Translations under genes and position numbers: made by a program | Notes under the pieces: generated by a model | The model's database searches: none | Seen by the model: only the letters and a program-made list of their open reading frames with translations | Told to the model about the DNA's origin: nothing | Source: Pinibacter aurantiacus | GTDB taxonomy: Bacteria; Bacteroidota; Bacteroidia; Chitinophagales; Chitinophagaceae | Length of the DNA: 64,000 nucleotides | Assembly (NCBI RefSeq): GCF_019130065.1 | Contig: NZ_JAHSPG010000015.1 | Span: 496,001-560,000, forward strand | Direction of reading: 5' to 3' | Part shown: positions 42,941 through 50,917 of the stretch, in pieces | How the letters are laid out: each line of letters begins with the position of its first letter | Numbering within the stretch: the stretch's first letter is position 1

Positions 42941-43096
42941 TAATTTGAAAATTTGAGGATTTGAAAATTTGAAAATGACCCGGGTGCGTCCTTCTTACTT
43001 TGTTGTTCCTCGTTGACAATTGGAGACTAAATGTTGAAAAATGAAAAGTTACGCAGAAAGAATTTTCAAATTTTCAAATCCTCAAATTTGCAAATT
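42941..43096. repeat. MITE-like element A, TTTGAAAA/TTTGAGGA arms
   Basis: Left arm 42941-42976, right arm 43061-43096, interior about 85 bp. Left-arm unit order and the internal right-side motif TGAAAAGTTACGCAGAAAGAA are shared with 47106-47264. Occupies most of the 390-bp divergent gap between icd and the crp-like pair. Confidence 0.75.
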
Positions 43097-43113
43097 CGGT
43101 ATGAAACCCTGCT

Positions 43114-43138
43114 AATTAATGTTATGTATACATTAATT
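43114..43138. promoter_or_regulatory. candidate operator upstream of the Crp/Fnr pair
   Basis: AATTAATGT (43114-43122) and ACATTAATT (43130-43138) form a perfect 9-bp inverted repeat with a 7-bp spacer, 75 bp before the first Crp-like ORF. Its symmetry suits a dimeric Crp/Fnr regulator; autoregulation is inference. Confidence 0.5.
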
Positions 43139-43212
43139 TTTATGTTTTTAAAAAATTGAATATTCTTCGTACTTTACAACGTTATTAACCTCCTTACAAC
43201 CAAGCTTCGGAT

Positions 43213-43791
43213 ATGCAACAGCATAGGCTATTCCAATACCTCAACCAATTCATCACACTTTCAGGTGAAGAGCTTTCGCTTATAATCGAAAAGCTCGAGG
43301 TTAGACGTTTCAATGCAGGCGAAATGATATTAAACGCAGGCGAAAAAGAAACGCATTTAAGCTTTGTAGAAAAAGGAATTGCTATAAAATATTTCATGCG
43401 CGGCAACGAGGAGGTTGTAAGACAATTGGCAAAAGAAAACGATACGATTGCTTCTGCTGTGTCCTTTATCGCTTCTGCGCCTTCACAATATTGTATCGAA
43501 GCTCTTGAGCCCTGTATGTTCCTGTCTATCAGCAAAGATGTTTTCGAGACCCTTTATCGTCACAGCCCTCGTTTTGAAAAACTGGGCAGATTACTGTTCA
43601 CGGATTGGTTGTTGCAAACAGAGATCTGGGAGTATGAGCGCATCAGCTTAACTCCACGTCAACGTTTTACAAAATTCATCAACGAAAATCCTGAACTTTT
43701 AAAAAGAGTCCCTCAAAAGCTGATCGCTTCTTTTTTAGACATTAAACCGGAAACATTCAGCCGATATAAATATTCATCAAACAGTAACTGA
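43213..43791 (+). CDS. Crp/Fnr-family transcriptional regulator 1
   Basis: 192 aa. Cyclic-nucleotide-binding-type beta barrel (about 20-120; FNAGEMILNAGEKETHLSFVEKGIAI) and a C-terminal helix-turn-helix (about 165-188; RVPQKLIASFLDIKPETFSR). Effector unknown: the cAMP-binding RxS signature is not seen. Followed 7 bp later by a paralogue. Confidence 0.88.
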   Translation: MQQHRLFQYLNQFITLSGEELSLIIEKLEVRRFNAGEMILNAGEKETHLSFVEKGIAIKYFMRGNEEVVRQLAKENDTIASAVSFIASAPSQYCIEALEPCMFLSISKDVFETLYRHSPRFEKLGRLLFTDWLLQTEIWEYERISLTPRQRFTKFINENPELLKRVPQKLIASFLDIKPETFSRYKYSSNSN

Positions 43792-43798
43792 AACGAAC

Positions 43799-44404
43799 TT
43801 GCTTCCAAATAATAACCATACCCAGTTCAAAACCCAGCTCTTCCATTACCTCCGGCGCATTGATAACATCAGTCCCGAACAACTGGAAATCATTCAATCA
43901 TACCTTGAAGTAAGGACCTTTGATAAAAAACAAATCGTATTAAACAAGGGCGAGGTGGACAACTACTTCAATATTGTTATCAAGGGGCTTGTGAGAAAAT
44001 ATTTCAGTGTCGGTAAAAAAGAAATCACGCTACAACTTGCAACAGAAGGACATTTCATTCACTCCGAAATTTCTTTTATACAAAGAACGCCTTCTGATAT
44101 GATCGTGGAAACACTTGAACCAACCATGCTCGTTTCCATTTCACATGAGAGCATGAATACGCTGCTTGACACGCATCCACAATTTGAGCATCTTGCACGT
44201 CTGCTCATTAGTGATATGTACGTGAAAAAAAACAAGCGTTACTATTCACAATCACTACTAAGCACGCGGGAACGCTTTCTGGAATACCTCCAAAACCACC
44301 CGGACATGCTGCAACGTGTTCCGCAAAAATATTTAGCTTCTTACCTGAACATTAAACCTGAAACGTTTAGCAGGTTGAAGCATTTGCTGAAAACGAAGAA
44401 GTAA
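43799..44404 (+). CDS. Crp/Fnr-family transcriptional regulator 2
   Basis: 201 aa; the only in-frame start is TTG 43799, 7 bp after the previous stop. Same domain order as its neighbour: barrel (LEVRTFDKKQIVLNKGEVDNY) and HTH (RVPQKYLASYLNIKPETFSR). The HTH helices of the two differ at only a few positions, so they probably recognise similar DNA while the sensing barrels diverged. Likely co-transcribed. Confidence 0.87.
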   Translation: MLPNNNHTQFKTQLFHYLRRIDNISPEQLEIIQSYLEVRTFDKKQIVLNKGEVDNYFNIVIKGLVRKYFSVGKKEITLQLATEGHFIHSEISFIQRTPSDMIVETLEPTMLVSISHESMNTLLDTHPQFEHLARLLISDMYVKKNKRYYSQSLLSTRERFLEYLQNHPDMLQRVPQKYLASYLNIKPETFSRLKHLLKTKK

Positions 44405-44490
44405 TTAATAATTAATAATGAATAATTAATAGGGCAACATACATCTAAAAAATGTTACACTCAATCCGTTTAATAATTAATTATTAATTC
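44401..44490. repeat. inverted repeat, TTAATAA unit
   Basis: Left arm 44401-44431 includes the stop of the second Crp-like gene; right arm 44470-44490. Between convergent genes. Confidence 0.75.
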
Positions 44491-44504
44491 CTTCAAACTC
44501 GCAC

Positions 44505-46388
44505 CTAAACATTAATCAACAACACCGGTATCTTCAACTCATGCCGCACATTATTAATCGTTTCGCCGTATAGCCAGTCTTTAAAGCCCGTGTGGCCGTG
44601 GGCGCCCATTACCAAAAGATCGGCTGACTGTTCTTTAACAATGCGAACTATCTCCTTGGTTCGCCTTTCGAAGCCCAGTTGGGCAATGGCATTGAATCCA
44701 TTTTCTTTTATTTGCGCTACATACAGATCAAGTTGTTCCTGGTCGGTTAAGCTTTCATAATCAGCACTGCCCTCTCCCAGCATTTGTGCCGACACACTTT
44801 CTACTACGTGTATTAATATGAATGTTGTATTCGGATTACCTTGTGCAATGGCAAATGACAAGATTTTCGAATCATGTGCGCCAAAGTCCAGTGCCACTGC
44901 TATTCTTTTAAATGCCGGCACATCAATTTTTTTGAAGCCCGTGTTTTGTGCGTGAATGGTAATTGGTTTTTCCATGCGGCGACGAATAAATGGAAACAAT
45001 AAAACCGTTGCCAGCAACGAGACCAATACTACAAGACCCGCGATTACAAAGAAATTGGAAACATTGTTGTGACTGCTTTGCAAATATTCTATGGATTGCT
45101 CGAACACCATTTTAAGATTCAATGCGAGTAAAACAAACGTAACAAGCCACGCCAAAATTTTCACATAAAGCGGAATTACGAATACGCCCATTTTCTCTTT
45201 GTCACTCACAAAATGTATCAACGGGATAATGGCAAAGCCTAACTGAATACTCAATATTACCTGGCTGAAAACCAGCAGATCATCGAGTTCATTTTCACCA
45301 TAGATTAAAATAACGATCACAGCAGGAATGATGGCCAAAAGTCTTGTGATAACACGTCTCAGCCATGGATTGATGCGCAGTCGCAAATAACCTTCCATCA
45401 CAATCTGCCCCGCGAGTGTACCAGTAACCGTAGAGCTTTGTCCCGCGGCAATCAACGCGACTGCAAACAAAATCGGTGCAAGAGAAGTACCCAACATTGG
45501 TTCCAGCATTTTGTGTGCTTCTTTGATTTCAGCCACATCCGTTCTGCCTGTCTTAAAAAATACAGCTGCTGCCAAAATCAGTATCGCAGCATTTACAAAA
45601 AATGCAAGATTGAGTGCTATCGCGCTGTCAAAAATATTGAATCGTATAGCCCTTCGTATACTCGGCTCGTCTCTTGTAATTTTCCTTGTTTGCACCAGGG
45701 CTGAATGTAAATAAAGATTGTGCGGCATTACGGTTGCACCAATGATACCAATTGATATGTACAACGCCTCACTATTGGGTATCGTGGGAACAAAGCCTCT
45801 TGCGATCTCATGAAAGTTTGGCTGTGCGAAAATTATTTCTATTAAAAAAGAAATCCCAATGATAGCGATCAGCATCACAATGAAAGCCTCCATTTTGCGC
45901 ATACCCAACCGTTGTAAAATCAACAGCAGAAAAGTATCCAACACTGTAATCAATACGCCCCACAAAATAGGAATACCGGTGAGCAAATGCAGGCCAATCG
46001 CCATTCCCAGTACTTCTGCAAGATCTGTAGCAGCAATGGCAATTTCTGCCAGTACATACAAAATAAGATTGATACTTTTTGGATATGCTTCTCTGTTAGC
46101 CTGAGCGAGGTCACGGCGACGAACGATGCCCAGTCTGGCGGCAAGACTTTGCAGCAATAGCGCCATCAGGTTACTCATGAGCAATACCCAAATGAGTTTG
46201 TATCCGAATTTGCTGCCACCCTGCAAATCCGTTGCCCAGTTGCCCGGGTCCATATAGCCAACGCTTACCAAATATGCCGGACCAATAAAAGCTGCCAGTC
46301 TTTTCCAACGCTTTTTAGGTTGTGTTGTATCTATCGATTCATGTACATCAAGTAGTGAAGCGTAATGATTGTCGCTGTTATTCCTCAT
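44505..46388 (-). CDS. Nramp (MntH-like) metal transporter with C-terminal UspA domain
   Basis: 627 aa. Residues about 30-465: eleven-helix Nramp transporter with the metal-binding DPGN in the first helix (47-50) and MPHNLYLHS in the sixth. Residues about 485-627: universal stress protein domain (RIAVALDFGAHDSKI) with the ATP-binding GxxG-N9-G(S/T) pattern (GAHGHTGFKDWLYGET). Proton-driven Mn2+/Fe2+ uptake probably modulated by nucleotide binding in the USP part. Its start overlaps the mntR stop by 11 bp, so the two are translationally coupled. Confidence 0.94.
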   Translation of the reverse strand: MRNNSDNHYASLLDVHESIDTTQPKKRWKRLAAFIGPAYLVSVGYMDPGNWATDLQGGSKFGYKLIWVLLMSNLMALLLQSLAARLGIVRRRDLAQANREAYPKSINLILYVLAEIAIAATDLAEVLGMAIGLHLLTGIPILWGVLITVLDTFLLLILQRLGMRKMEAFIVMLIAIIGISFLIEIIFAQPNFHEIARGFVPTIPNSEALYISIGIIGATVMPHNLYLHSALVQTRKITRDEPSIRRAIRFNIFDSAIALNLAFFVNAAILILAAAVFFKTGRTDVAEIKEAHKMLEPMLGTSLAPILFAVALIAAGQSSTVTGTLAGQIVMEGYLRLRINPWLRRVITRLLAIIPAVIVILIYGENELDDLLVFSQVILSIQLGFAIIPLIHFVSDKEKMGVFVIPLYVKILAWLVTFVLLALNLKMVFEQSIEYLQSSHNNVSNFFVIAGLVVLVSLLATVLLFPFIRRRMEKPITIHAQNTGFKKIDVPAFKRIAVALDFGAHDSKILSFAIAQGNPNTTFILIHVVESVSAQMLGEGSADYESLTDQEQLDLYVAQIKENGFNAIAQLGFERRTKEIVRIVKEQSADLLVMGAHGHTGFKDWLYGETINNVRHELKIPVLLINV

Positions 46389-47040
46389 CGTTGACTAATA
46401 AGTTTTTGGCTAAAAATTGGCTGATAATGAATGGAGCCGCATTGCGCATTTTTATTTCCAGAGAGTTATCAAAACTGAATTTCTTTTTCACCTCCAGCTT
46501 CGAACCAATTTTGATATTAGTGCGCTGCAAAAGCTCCATCAATTCTGGTGTTTGATTGCCAATGCCTGTAATCTCCATAGGTTTATTTAATTGAATGCTG
46601 TCCAATGATATTTGCTGCAAAACGGGCATTTTGCCGTTGGCATCCGGAATAGGATCGCCGTGCGGATCTTTTCTTGGGTTGCCGAGAAAATCATCGAGTC
46701 TGTCTATTAATTTTTTGCTGCTGATGTGCTCAAGCTCTTCTGCAATTTCATGCACTTCTTCCCAGCCGAATTGCAGTTTCTCCACCAGGAAATATTCCCA
46801 CAAACGGTGCTTTCTTATGATAAGCAATGCGATCTTTTTTCCTTCGGCAGTTAAACGCACGCCTTTGTAGCGCTCATACTGCAAAATCTTTTGCTCCTTC
46901 AGCTTTTTAAGCATGTCTGTTACCGAGGCTGGTTTGGTTTGCAAGGCATTTGCCAATGCATTTGTAGAAACATTCTCACTTGATCGTTGCAAGTGAAAAA
47001 TGGCCTTTATATAGTTCTCTTTACTGGAGGAATATTTCAT
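46378..47040 (-). CDS. mntR: DtxR/MntR-family metal-dependent repressor
   Basis: 220 aa. Winged HTH (about 5-65; STNALANALQTKPASVTDMLKKL), metal-binding and dimerisation domain (about 66-135; RKHRLWEYFLVEKL, then EVHEIAEELEHISS) and a C-terminal FeoA/SH3-like domain (about 150-215). Represses metal uptake when Mn2+ or Fe2+ is replete. The operator-like palindrome 22 bp upstream and the coupled Nramp gene make it a self-contained metal homeostasis operon. Mn versus Fe preference is inferred from the Nramp partner. Confidence 0.93.
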   Translation of the reverse strand: MKYSSSKENYIKAIFHLQRSSENVSTNALANALQTKPASVTDMLKKLKEQKILQYERYKGVRLTAEGKKIALLIIRKHRLWEYFLVEKLQFGWEEVHEIAEELEHISSKKLIDRLDDFLGNPRKDPHGDPIPDANGKMPVLQQISLDSIQLNKPMEITGIGNQTPELMELLQRTNIKIGSKLEVKKKFSFDNSLEIKMRNAAPFIISQFLAKNLLVNDEE

Positions 47041-47061
47041 TTTTTACAATACTCTAAAAAT

Positions 47062-47083
47062 AAATTTAGGTAAATCTAAATTT
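47062..47083. promoter_or_regulatory. MntR/DtxR operator palindrome
   Basis: AAATTTAG (47062-47069), GTAAAT spacer, CTAAATTT (47076-47083): perfect 8-bp inverted repeat, 21 bp before the mntR ATG. TTTAGGnnnnnCTAAA-like sites bind DtxR-family repressors. Confidence 0.75.
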
Positions 47084-47105
47084 TTTAGGCCACATGACCA
47101 AACGC

Positions 47106-47264
47106 TTTACAAATTTGAAAATTTGAGGATTTGAAAATTTGAAAATGCCTTGGGTGCATGCGTTGGGGCATTTTATTTGTTTCCTGATATTTCTAGAATT
47201 AATCTAAAATTGAAAAGTTGCGCAGAAAGAATTTTCAAATTCTCATATTTTCAAATTTTCAAAT
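47106..47264. repeat. MITE-like element B, TTTGAAAA/TTTGAGGA arms
   Basis: Left arm 47106-47145, right arm 47228-47264. Outer left 36 bp is nearly identical to element A at 42941 and the motif TGAAAAGTTGCGCAGAAAGAA before the right arm matches element A with one change. Together with the operator it fills the 319-bp gap before the next gene. Confidence 0.75.
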
Positions 47265-47359
47265 AAGGCACAGTTTTGAAATCATCAACCCAAAAGCCTG
47301 TTTCTTAATGCATACATAACAACAAAATGGTTACTTTAGCCCCCAGAACAAGCCCGAAT

Positions 47360-48322
47360 ATGAAGAATTCACTGTACGTTGTACTTATCTGCCTCATTGG
47401 TCTTTTCGCCAATTGTAAATCGAAAAAGACCAAAATGGTGGAGGGAGAAAAGGTGGAAATAGCTGATTTTCTTGGTCTTTATGAAGAGGCAAAACTGCCC
47501 TTAACCATTGCCGACAGTGTGTTTCAGCAAAAAAATGCGGACACAATCCCTTTCAGCATCTTCGTGCAATTTGTACCGGATTCTGTCATTGCTCCTCTCT
47601 TTCACAAATCGAAGCCTTTATTTATACCACTTTCGAAAGTGACGGTAAAAAGTGGTGAAACCTACTTATTCAGTAAAGCCATTGCCGCTGCAAAAAAAGT
47701 GGTATATGTGACTGTTTTCGATGAAAAGAAAAAATTCGCTGCCGCTAAACCAGTGATCATTGCAGATAATGACAAGGCAACTTCCGCCTATGTCACAATG
47801 GACACAAAATCCACGCTTACAACTTATAGCCAGCAAAGCCAACCTGACAAAGAAGCATTGTACAAAAGAGATGTTTTCATTTATAATGGATCAGGGGGAT
47901 TTACGTTGATCTTAACGGAGTCCAATGGCGCACAAAAAAAAGTGGAGGAAATTTTTAACCCGATCGATACACTGCCCGCCAAGCATAAACTTGCCGGCGA
48001 TTACATTCAGAATAAAAAGAATTTTATTTCTTTCCGCGACGGACGTAATGCTTCACGCATGTTGTTCTTTGTGCATTTCGAAAAAGACGATGGCACATGC
48101 AAAGGCGAACTAAAAGGCGAAGCAAAAGTTGTTTCTGATAAACTTATACGCTTTAGCGAAACAGGTAGCCCTTGTGTGATAGACTTTACTTTTTCCGGTA
48201 AAAATGTTACAATGAAGGAAGTTGGCGGCTGTGGGTCGTACAGGGATATAAAATGTTTCTTTGAAGGCTCTTTTACGAAAAAACTAGTTCCAGTGAAGAA
48301 ACCAACGAAAGCTAAGAAGTGA
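47360..48322 (+). CDS. lipoprotein of unknown function
   Basis: 320 aa from ATG 47360 (an ATG at 47327 precedes the signal peptide by 11 residues). Signal with Cys19 (IGLFANC). Two-part body: about 30-190, Lys-rich beta sequence without known domain, and about 215-315 containing paired Cys (DDGTCKGELKGE, GSPCVIDFTFSG, VGGCGSYRDIKCF) that could form disulfides in a lipocalin-like or Ig-like fold. Ends in a Lys-rich tail. No functional clue from neighbours. Confidence 0.75.
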   Translation: MKNSLYVVLICLIGLFANCKSKKTKMVEGEKVEIADFLGLYEEAKLPLTIADSVFQQKNADTIPFSIFVQFVPDSVIAPLFHKSKPLFIPLSKVTVKSGETYLFSKAIAAAKKVVYVTVFDEKKKFAAAKPVIIADNDKATSAYVTMDTKSTLTTYSQQSQPDKEALYKRDVFIYNGSGGFTLILTESNGAQKKVEEIFNPIDTLPAKHKLAGDYIQNKKNFISFRDGRNASRMLFFVHFEKDDGTCKGELKGEAKVVSDKLIRFSETGSPCVIDFTFSGKNVTMKEVGGCGSYRDIKCFFEGSFTKKLVPVKKPTKAKK

Positions 48323-48437
48323 TCGTGAATGGTCAAGCGTGAAGCGTGAATTGGTTTATAATCAAATATTCACGAGAAAATTCAAACTTCACGAATGCGC
48401 GATTGACGATTCACCATTGACGATTGACTTTTGACCA
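48321..48437. repeat. inverted repeat, GTGAATC/GCGTGAA unit
   Basis: Left arm 48321-48353 (GTGAATG, GCGTGAA), right arm 48369-48437, clearly longer and with several sub-units (ATTCACG, CGATTGA, TCACCAT). Confidence 0.7.
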
Positions 48438-48517
48438 TGACTATAATCAGTAGCCTTTGGCCCAGTTTTAGGATATCTTGCCATAATGTATGAATCGAAA
48501 AACAAAAATTAATTCAA

Positions 48518-50173
48518 ATGGATTTTAGAAATTACAAGGTTCCTTACAGCGGAGATGCAAAGTATTCGAAGAAAGTGGCGTATTTCAGTATGGAATTTGC
48601 CATTCATCAACCGTTAAAAATTTATAGTGGTGGATTGGGATTTTTGTCAGGTTCGCACATGCGCAGCGCATACGAATTGCAGCAAAACCTTATTGGCATT
48701 GGCATTCTTTGGAAATATGGTTACTATGACCAAGGCCGCAATATGGACCAAACGCTGCAGGTGGGCTGGATGGCAAAGGATTACAGCTTCCTGGAGGACA
48801 CCGGAATTAAATTTCAGATCACAGTGCATGATGCGCCGGTTTGGGTAAAAGCATTTTACCTGAAGCCTGAAACATTCAAGTCTGCCCCCATCTTTTTATT
48901 AAGTACAGATATTCCTGAGAACGACTACGTTTCACAAACCATTACCCATAGATTATACGATGCGAATGTTGCTACCAAAGTCGCGCAGTTCATATTATTG
49001 GGCGTTGGTGGTGCAAAATTGATCGATGAGCTGAATTTCAACCCGGATGTTTATCACCTGAACGAAGCGCATGGCATCAGCTCAGCATTTTATCTCTACA
49101 AAAAATTCGGAAACAATATCGATGAAGTTCGCAAGAAACTTGTGTTCACCACACACACACCAGAAGAAGCGGGCAATGAAAAACACGATATTTTCCTTTG
49201 TCAAAAAATGAGTTACTTCGGTGATTTGAGTTTGGATGAAGTGCGTGCTTTAACCGGATTGCAGGATAACGCTTTTGATCATTCGCTTGTAGCCCTTCGT
49301 TTTGCAAGGCTTGCCAACGGTGTTTCGAAATTGCACGGTGAAGTGGCCAGGGCCATGTGGAAAAAGTATCCCGGCGTTTGCCCGATCATTTCCATCACCA
49401 ATTCTCAAAACGGGAAATACTGGGCCGACAAACATTTGTATGAGGCCAAAAATAATAATGACAACAATAAATTTGACGAGAGAAAAACTTATCTCAAGAA
49501 AAGAACCTTTGATATTGTTGCCGATCAAACCGGAAAACTTTTTGATCCGAATATATTTACAATCGTTTGGTCACGCAGATTTGCGGGTTATAAAAGAGCC
49601 GATCTTATTACAAGGAAACTGGAATGGTTCAATGAACTAACCAGCAACACACAATATCCGGTACAAATCATCTGGGCGGGAAAACCATACCCAATGGATT
49701 ATCCGGCGATCAATGACTTCAACCATCTTGTAAATCTTAGCAGAGGTTATAAGAACGTTGCGGTGCTGATAGGTTATGAATTGTTCCTGTCAAAAAGATT
49801 GAAGCAAGGTGCAGACTTGTGGCTCAACAATCCACGCGTACCCCGCGAAGCATCGGGCACAAGCGGAATGACCGCAGCGATGAACGGCGCTGTAAACTTT
49901 AGCACCAACGACGGCTGGATCCCTGAATTTGCAAAAGATGGCAACAATTCATTTGTGGTACCACCTGCAGATCTCAATACATCCATCTACGAGCAGGATG
50001 AACACGACCTTGTAGCGCTTTATGATATTTTGAAAAATAAAATTCTCCCTGCTTACTACAACAACCGCGAGGCCTGGAAGCAAATCGTGTATAACGGAAT
50101 GAACGACGTCATGAATGGATTTGAGTCGAACAGAATGGCGAATGAGTATTATGAGCTACTTTATAATAAGTGA
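48518..50173 (+). CDS. alpha-glucan (glycogen) phosphorylase-like protein, short form, PLP Lys replaced
   Basis: 551 aa against about 840 for classical GlgP; resembles the short alpha-glucan phosphorylase group. Recognisable: AYFSMEFAIHQPLKIYSGGLG (first 20 residues of the motif at about 21-41), DVYHLNEAHGISS, VFTTHTPEEAGN, WSRRFAGYKRADL (about 351) and EASGTSGM (444-451). In GT35 phosphorylases the residue after GTSxM is the Lys carrying PLP; here codon 452 (bases 49871-49873, ACC) gives Thr. Either the enzyme works without a PLP Schiff base, uses another Lys, or lost phosphorolysis. It is not accompanied by glgA, glgB or glgC. Confidence 0.82.
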   Translation: MDFRNYKVPYSGDAKYSKKVAYFSMEFAIHQPLKIYSGGLGFLSGSHMRSAYELQQNLIGIGILWKYGYYDQGRNMDQTLQVGWMAKDYSFLEDTGIKFQITVHDAPVWVKAFYLKPETFKSAPIFLLSTDIPENDYVSQTITHRLYDANVATKVAQFILLGVGGAKLIDELNFNPDVYHLNEAHGISSAFYLYKKFGNNIDEVRKKLVFTTHTPEEAGNEKHDIFLCQKMSYFGDLSLDEVRALTGLQDNAFDHSLVALRFARLANGVSKLHGEVARAMWKKYPGVCPIISITNSQNGKYWADKHLYEAKNNNDNNKFDERKTYLKKRTFDIVADQTGKLFDPNIFTIVWSRRFAGYKRADLITRKLEWFNELTSNTQYPVQIIWAGKPYPMDYPAINDFNHLVNLSRGYKNVAVLIGYELFLSKRLKQGADLWLNNPRVPREASGTSGMTAAMNGAVNFSTNDGWIPEFAKDGNNSFVVPPADLNTSIYEQDEHDLVALYDILKNKILPAYYNNREAWKQIVYNGMNDVMNGFESNRMANEYYELLYNK

Positions 50174-50338
50174 AAATTGAAAGTTGAAAGTTGAAAATGG
50201 AGTGATAAGAGTTTGCATAAAAAAAGAAGCCTTCAAACGATTTGAAGGCTTCTTTTTTTATGCGGAATTTGATCTTTTGTTGAAATGCTGAAAGCGTCCT
50301 TTATCATTTTCAACTTTCAATTTTCAATTTTCAATTGA
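50170..50338. repeat. inverted repeat, TTGAAAG unit, enclosing terminator
   Basis: Left arm 50170-50200 starts within the glgP-like stop; right arm 50307-50338 ends just before the FKBP stop (50344). Flanking genes converge. Confidence 0.85.
50215..50263. terminator. 23-bp perfect hairpin, bidirectional terminator
   Basis: 50215-50237 and 50241-50263 are fully complementary with a 3-nt loop; stem core GAAGCCTTCAAA; runs of A and T at both sides make a terminator in either direction. Confidence 0.92.
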
Positions 50339-50343
50339 TTCCC

Positions 50344-50778
50344 CTACATCACCTCGATCAACTCCACATCAAAAATCAATGTAGAGCCCGGCCCGATCTG
50401 TGCGCTCACTTGTGCATCACCGTAAGCAAGATCAGAAGGGATGAAGAGCTTCCATTTGCTGCCTGCCGGCATCAATTGCAACGCCTCTACCCAACCTTTG
50501 ATAACACCGTTTACAGGGAAATCAATTGGTCTGCCACGTTGTACAGAACTGTCGAAGATTGTTCCATCGATCAACGTGCCGTGGTAGTGACATTTCACTT
50601 TATTTCTAAGACCCGGCTTAGGGCCTGTGCCTTCTACTATTACCTGGTATTGCAAACCACTTGGCAATTCTACAACACCTTCTTTCTTTTTGTTTTCTGC
50701 AAGGAAAGCAGCACCGGCGCTTTTGTTCGCCTCTAATCTTTCTGCTTTCAATTTTTGTAAATGATCTGAGATACCCAT
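50344..50778 (-). CDS. FKBP-type peptidyl-prolyl isomerase, cytoplasmic
   Basis: 144 aa without signal peptide. Short N-terminal helix (1-40; LKAERLEANKSAGAAFLAEN) and FKBP domain (SGLQYQVIVEGTGPKPG, VKCHYHGTLIDGTIFDSS, GVIKGWVEALQLMPAGSKWK, LIFDVELIEV). Close paralogue of the upstream exported FKBP, 137 bp away: shared GWVEALQLMP and SALRYGD-like loop positions indicate a tandem duplication, with one copy losing its export signal or the other gaining it. Confidence 0.93.
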   Translation of the reverse strand: MGISDHLQKLKAERLEANKSAGAAFLAENKKKEGVVELPSGLQYQVIVEGTGPKPGLRNKVKCHYHGTLIDGTIFDSSVQRGRPIDFPVNGVIKGWVEALQLMPAGSKWKLFIPSDLAYGDAQVSAQIGPGSTLIFDVELIEVM

Positions 50779-50784
50779 GGGAAA

Positions 50785-50917
50785 AAATTAATAATTAATA
50801 ATTAAAAATTAAGAATTGTTGACAGTTGATAGTTGTTGGTTGTTAGCTTTTGGAGAGGGACACTCGTCATTGAAGTCTAACAACTAAAAACTAACAACAA
50901 ACAACTCAAAACTCATT
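50785..50917. repeat. composite inverted repeat, ATTAATA and GATAGTT units
   Basis: ATTAATA units at 50785-50815 lack a partner, followed by left arm 50817-50851 (GTTGACA, GTTGATA, GTTGTTG) and right arm 50876-50917 (AACAACT, AAAACTA). The right arm contains the stop region of the upstream FKBP gene. Confidence 0.7.
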
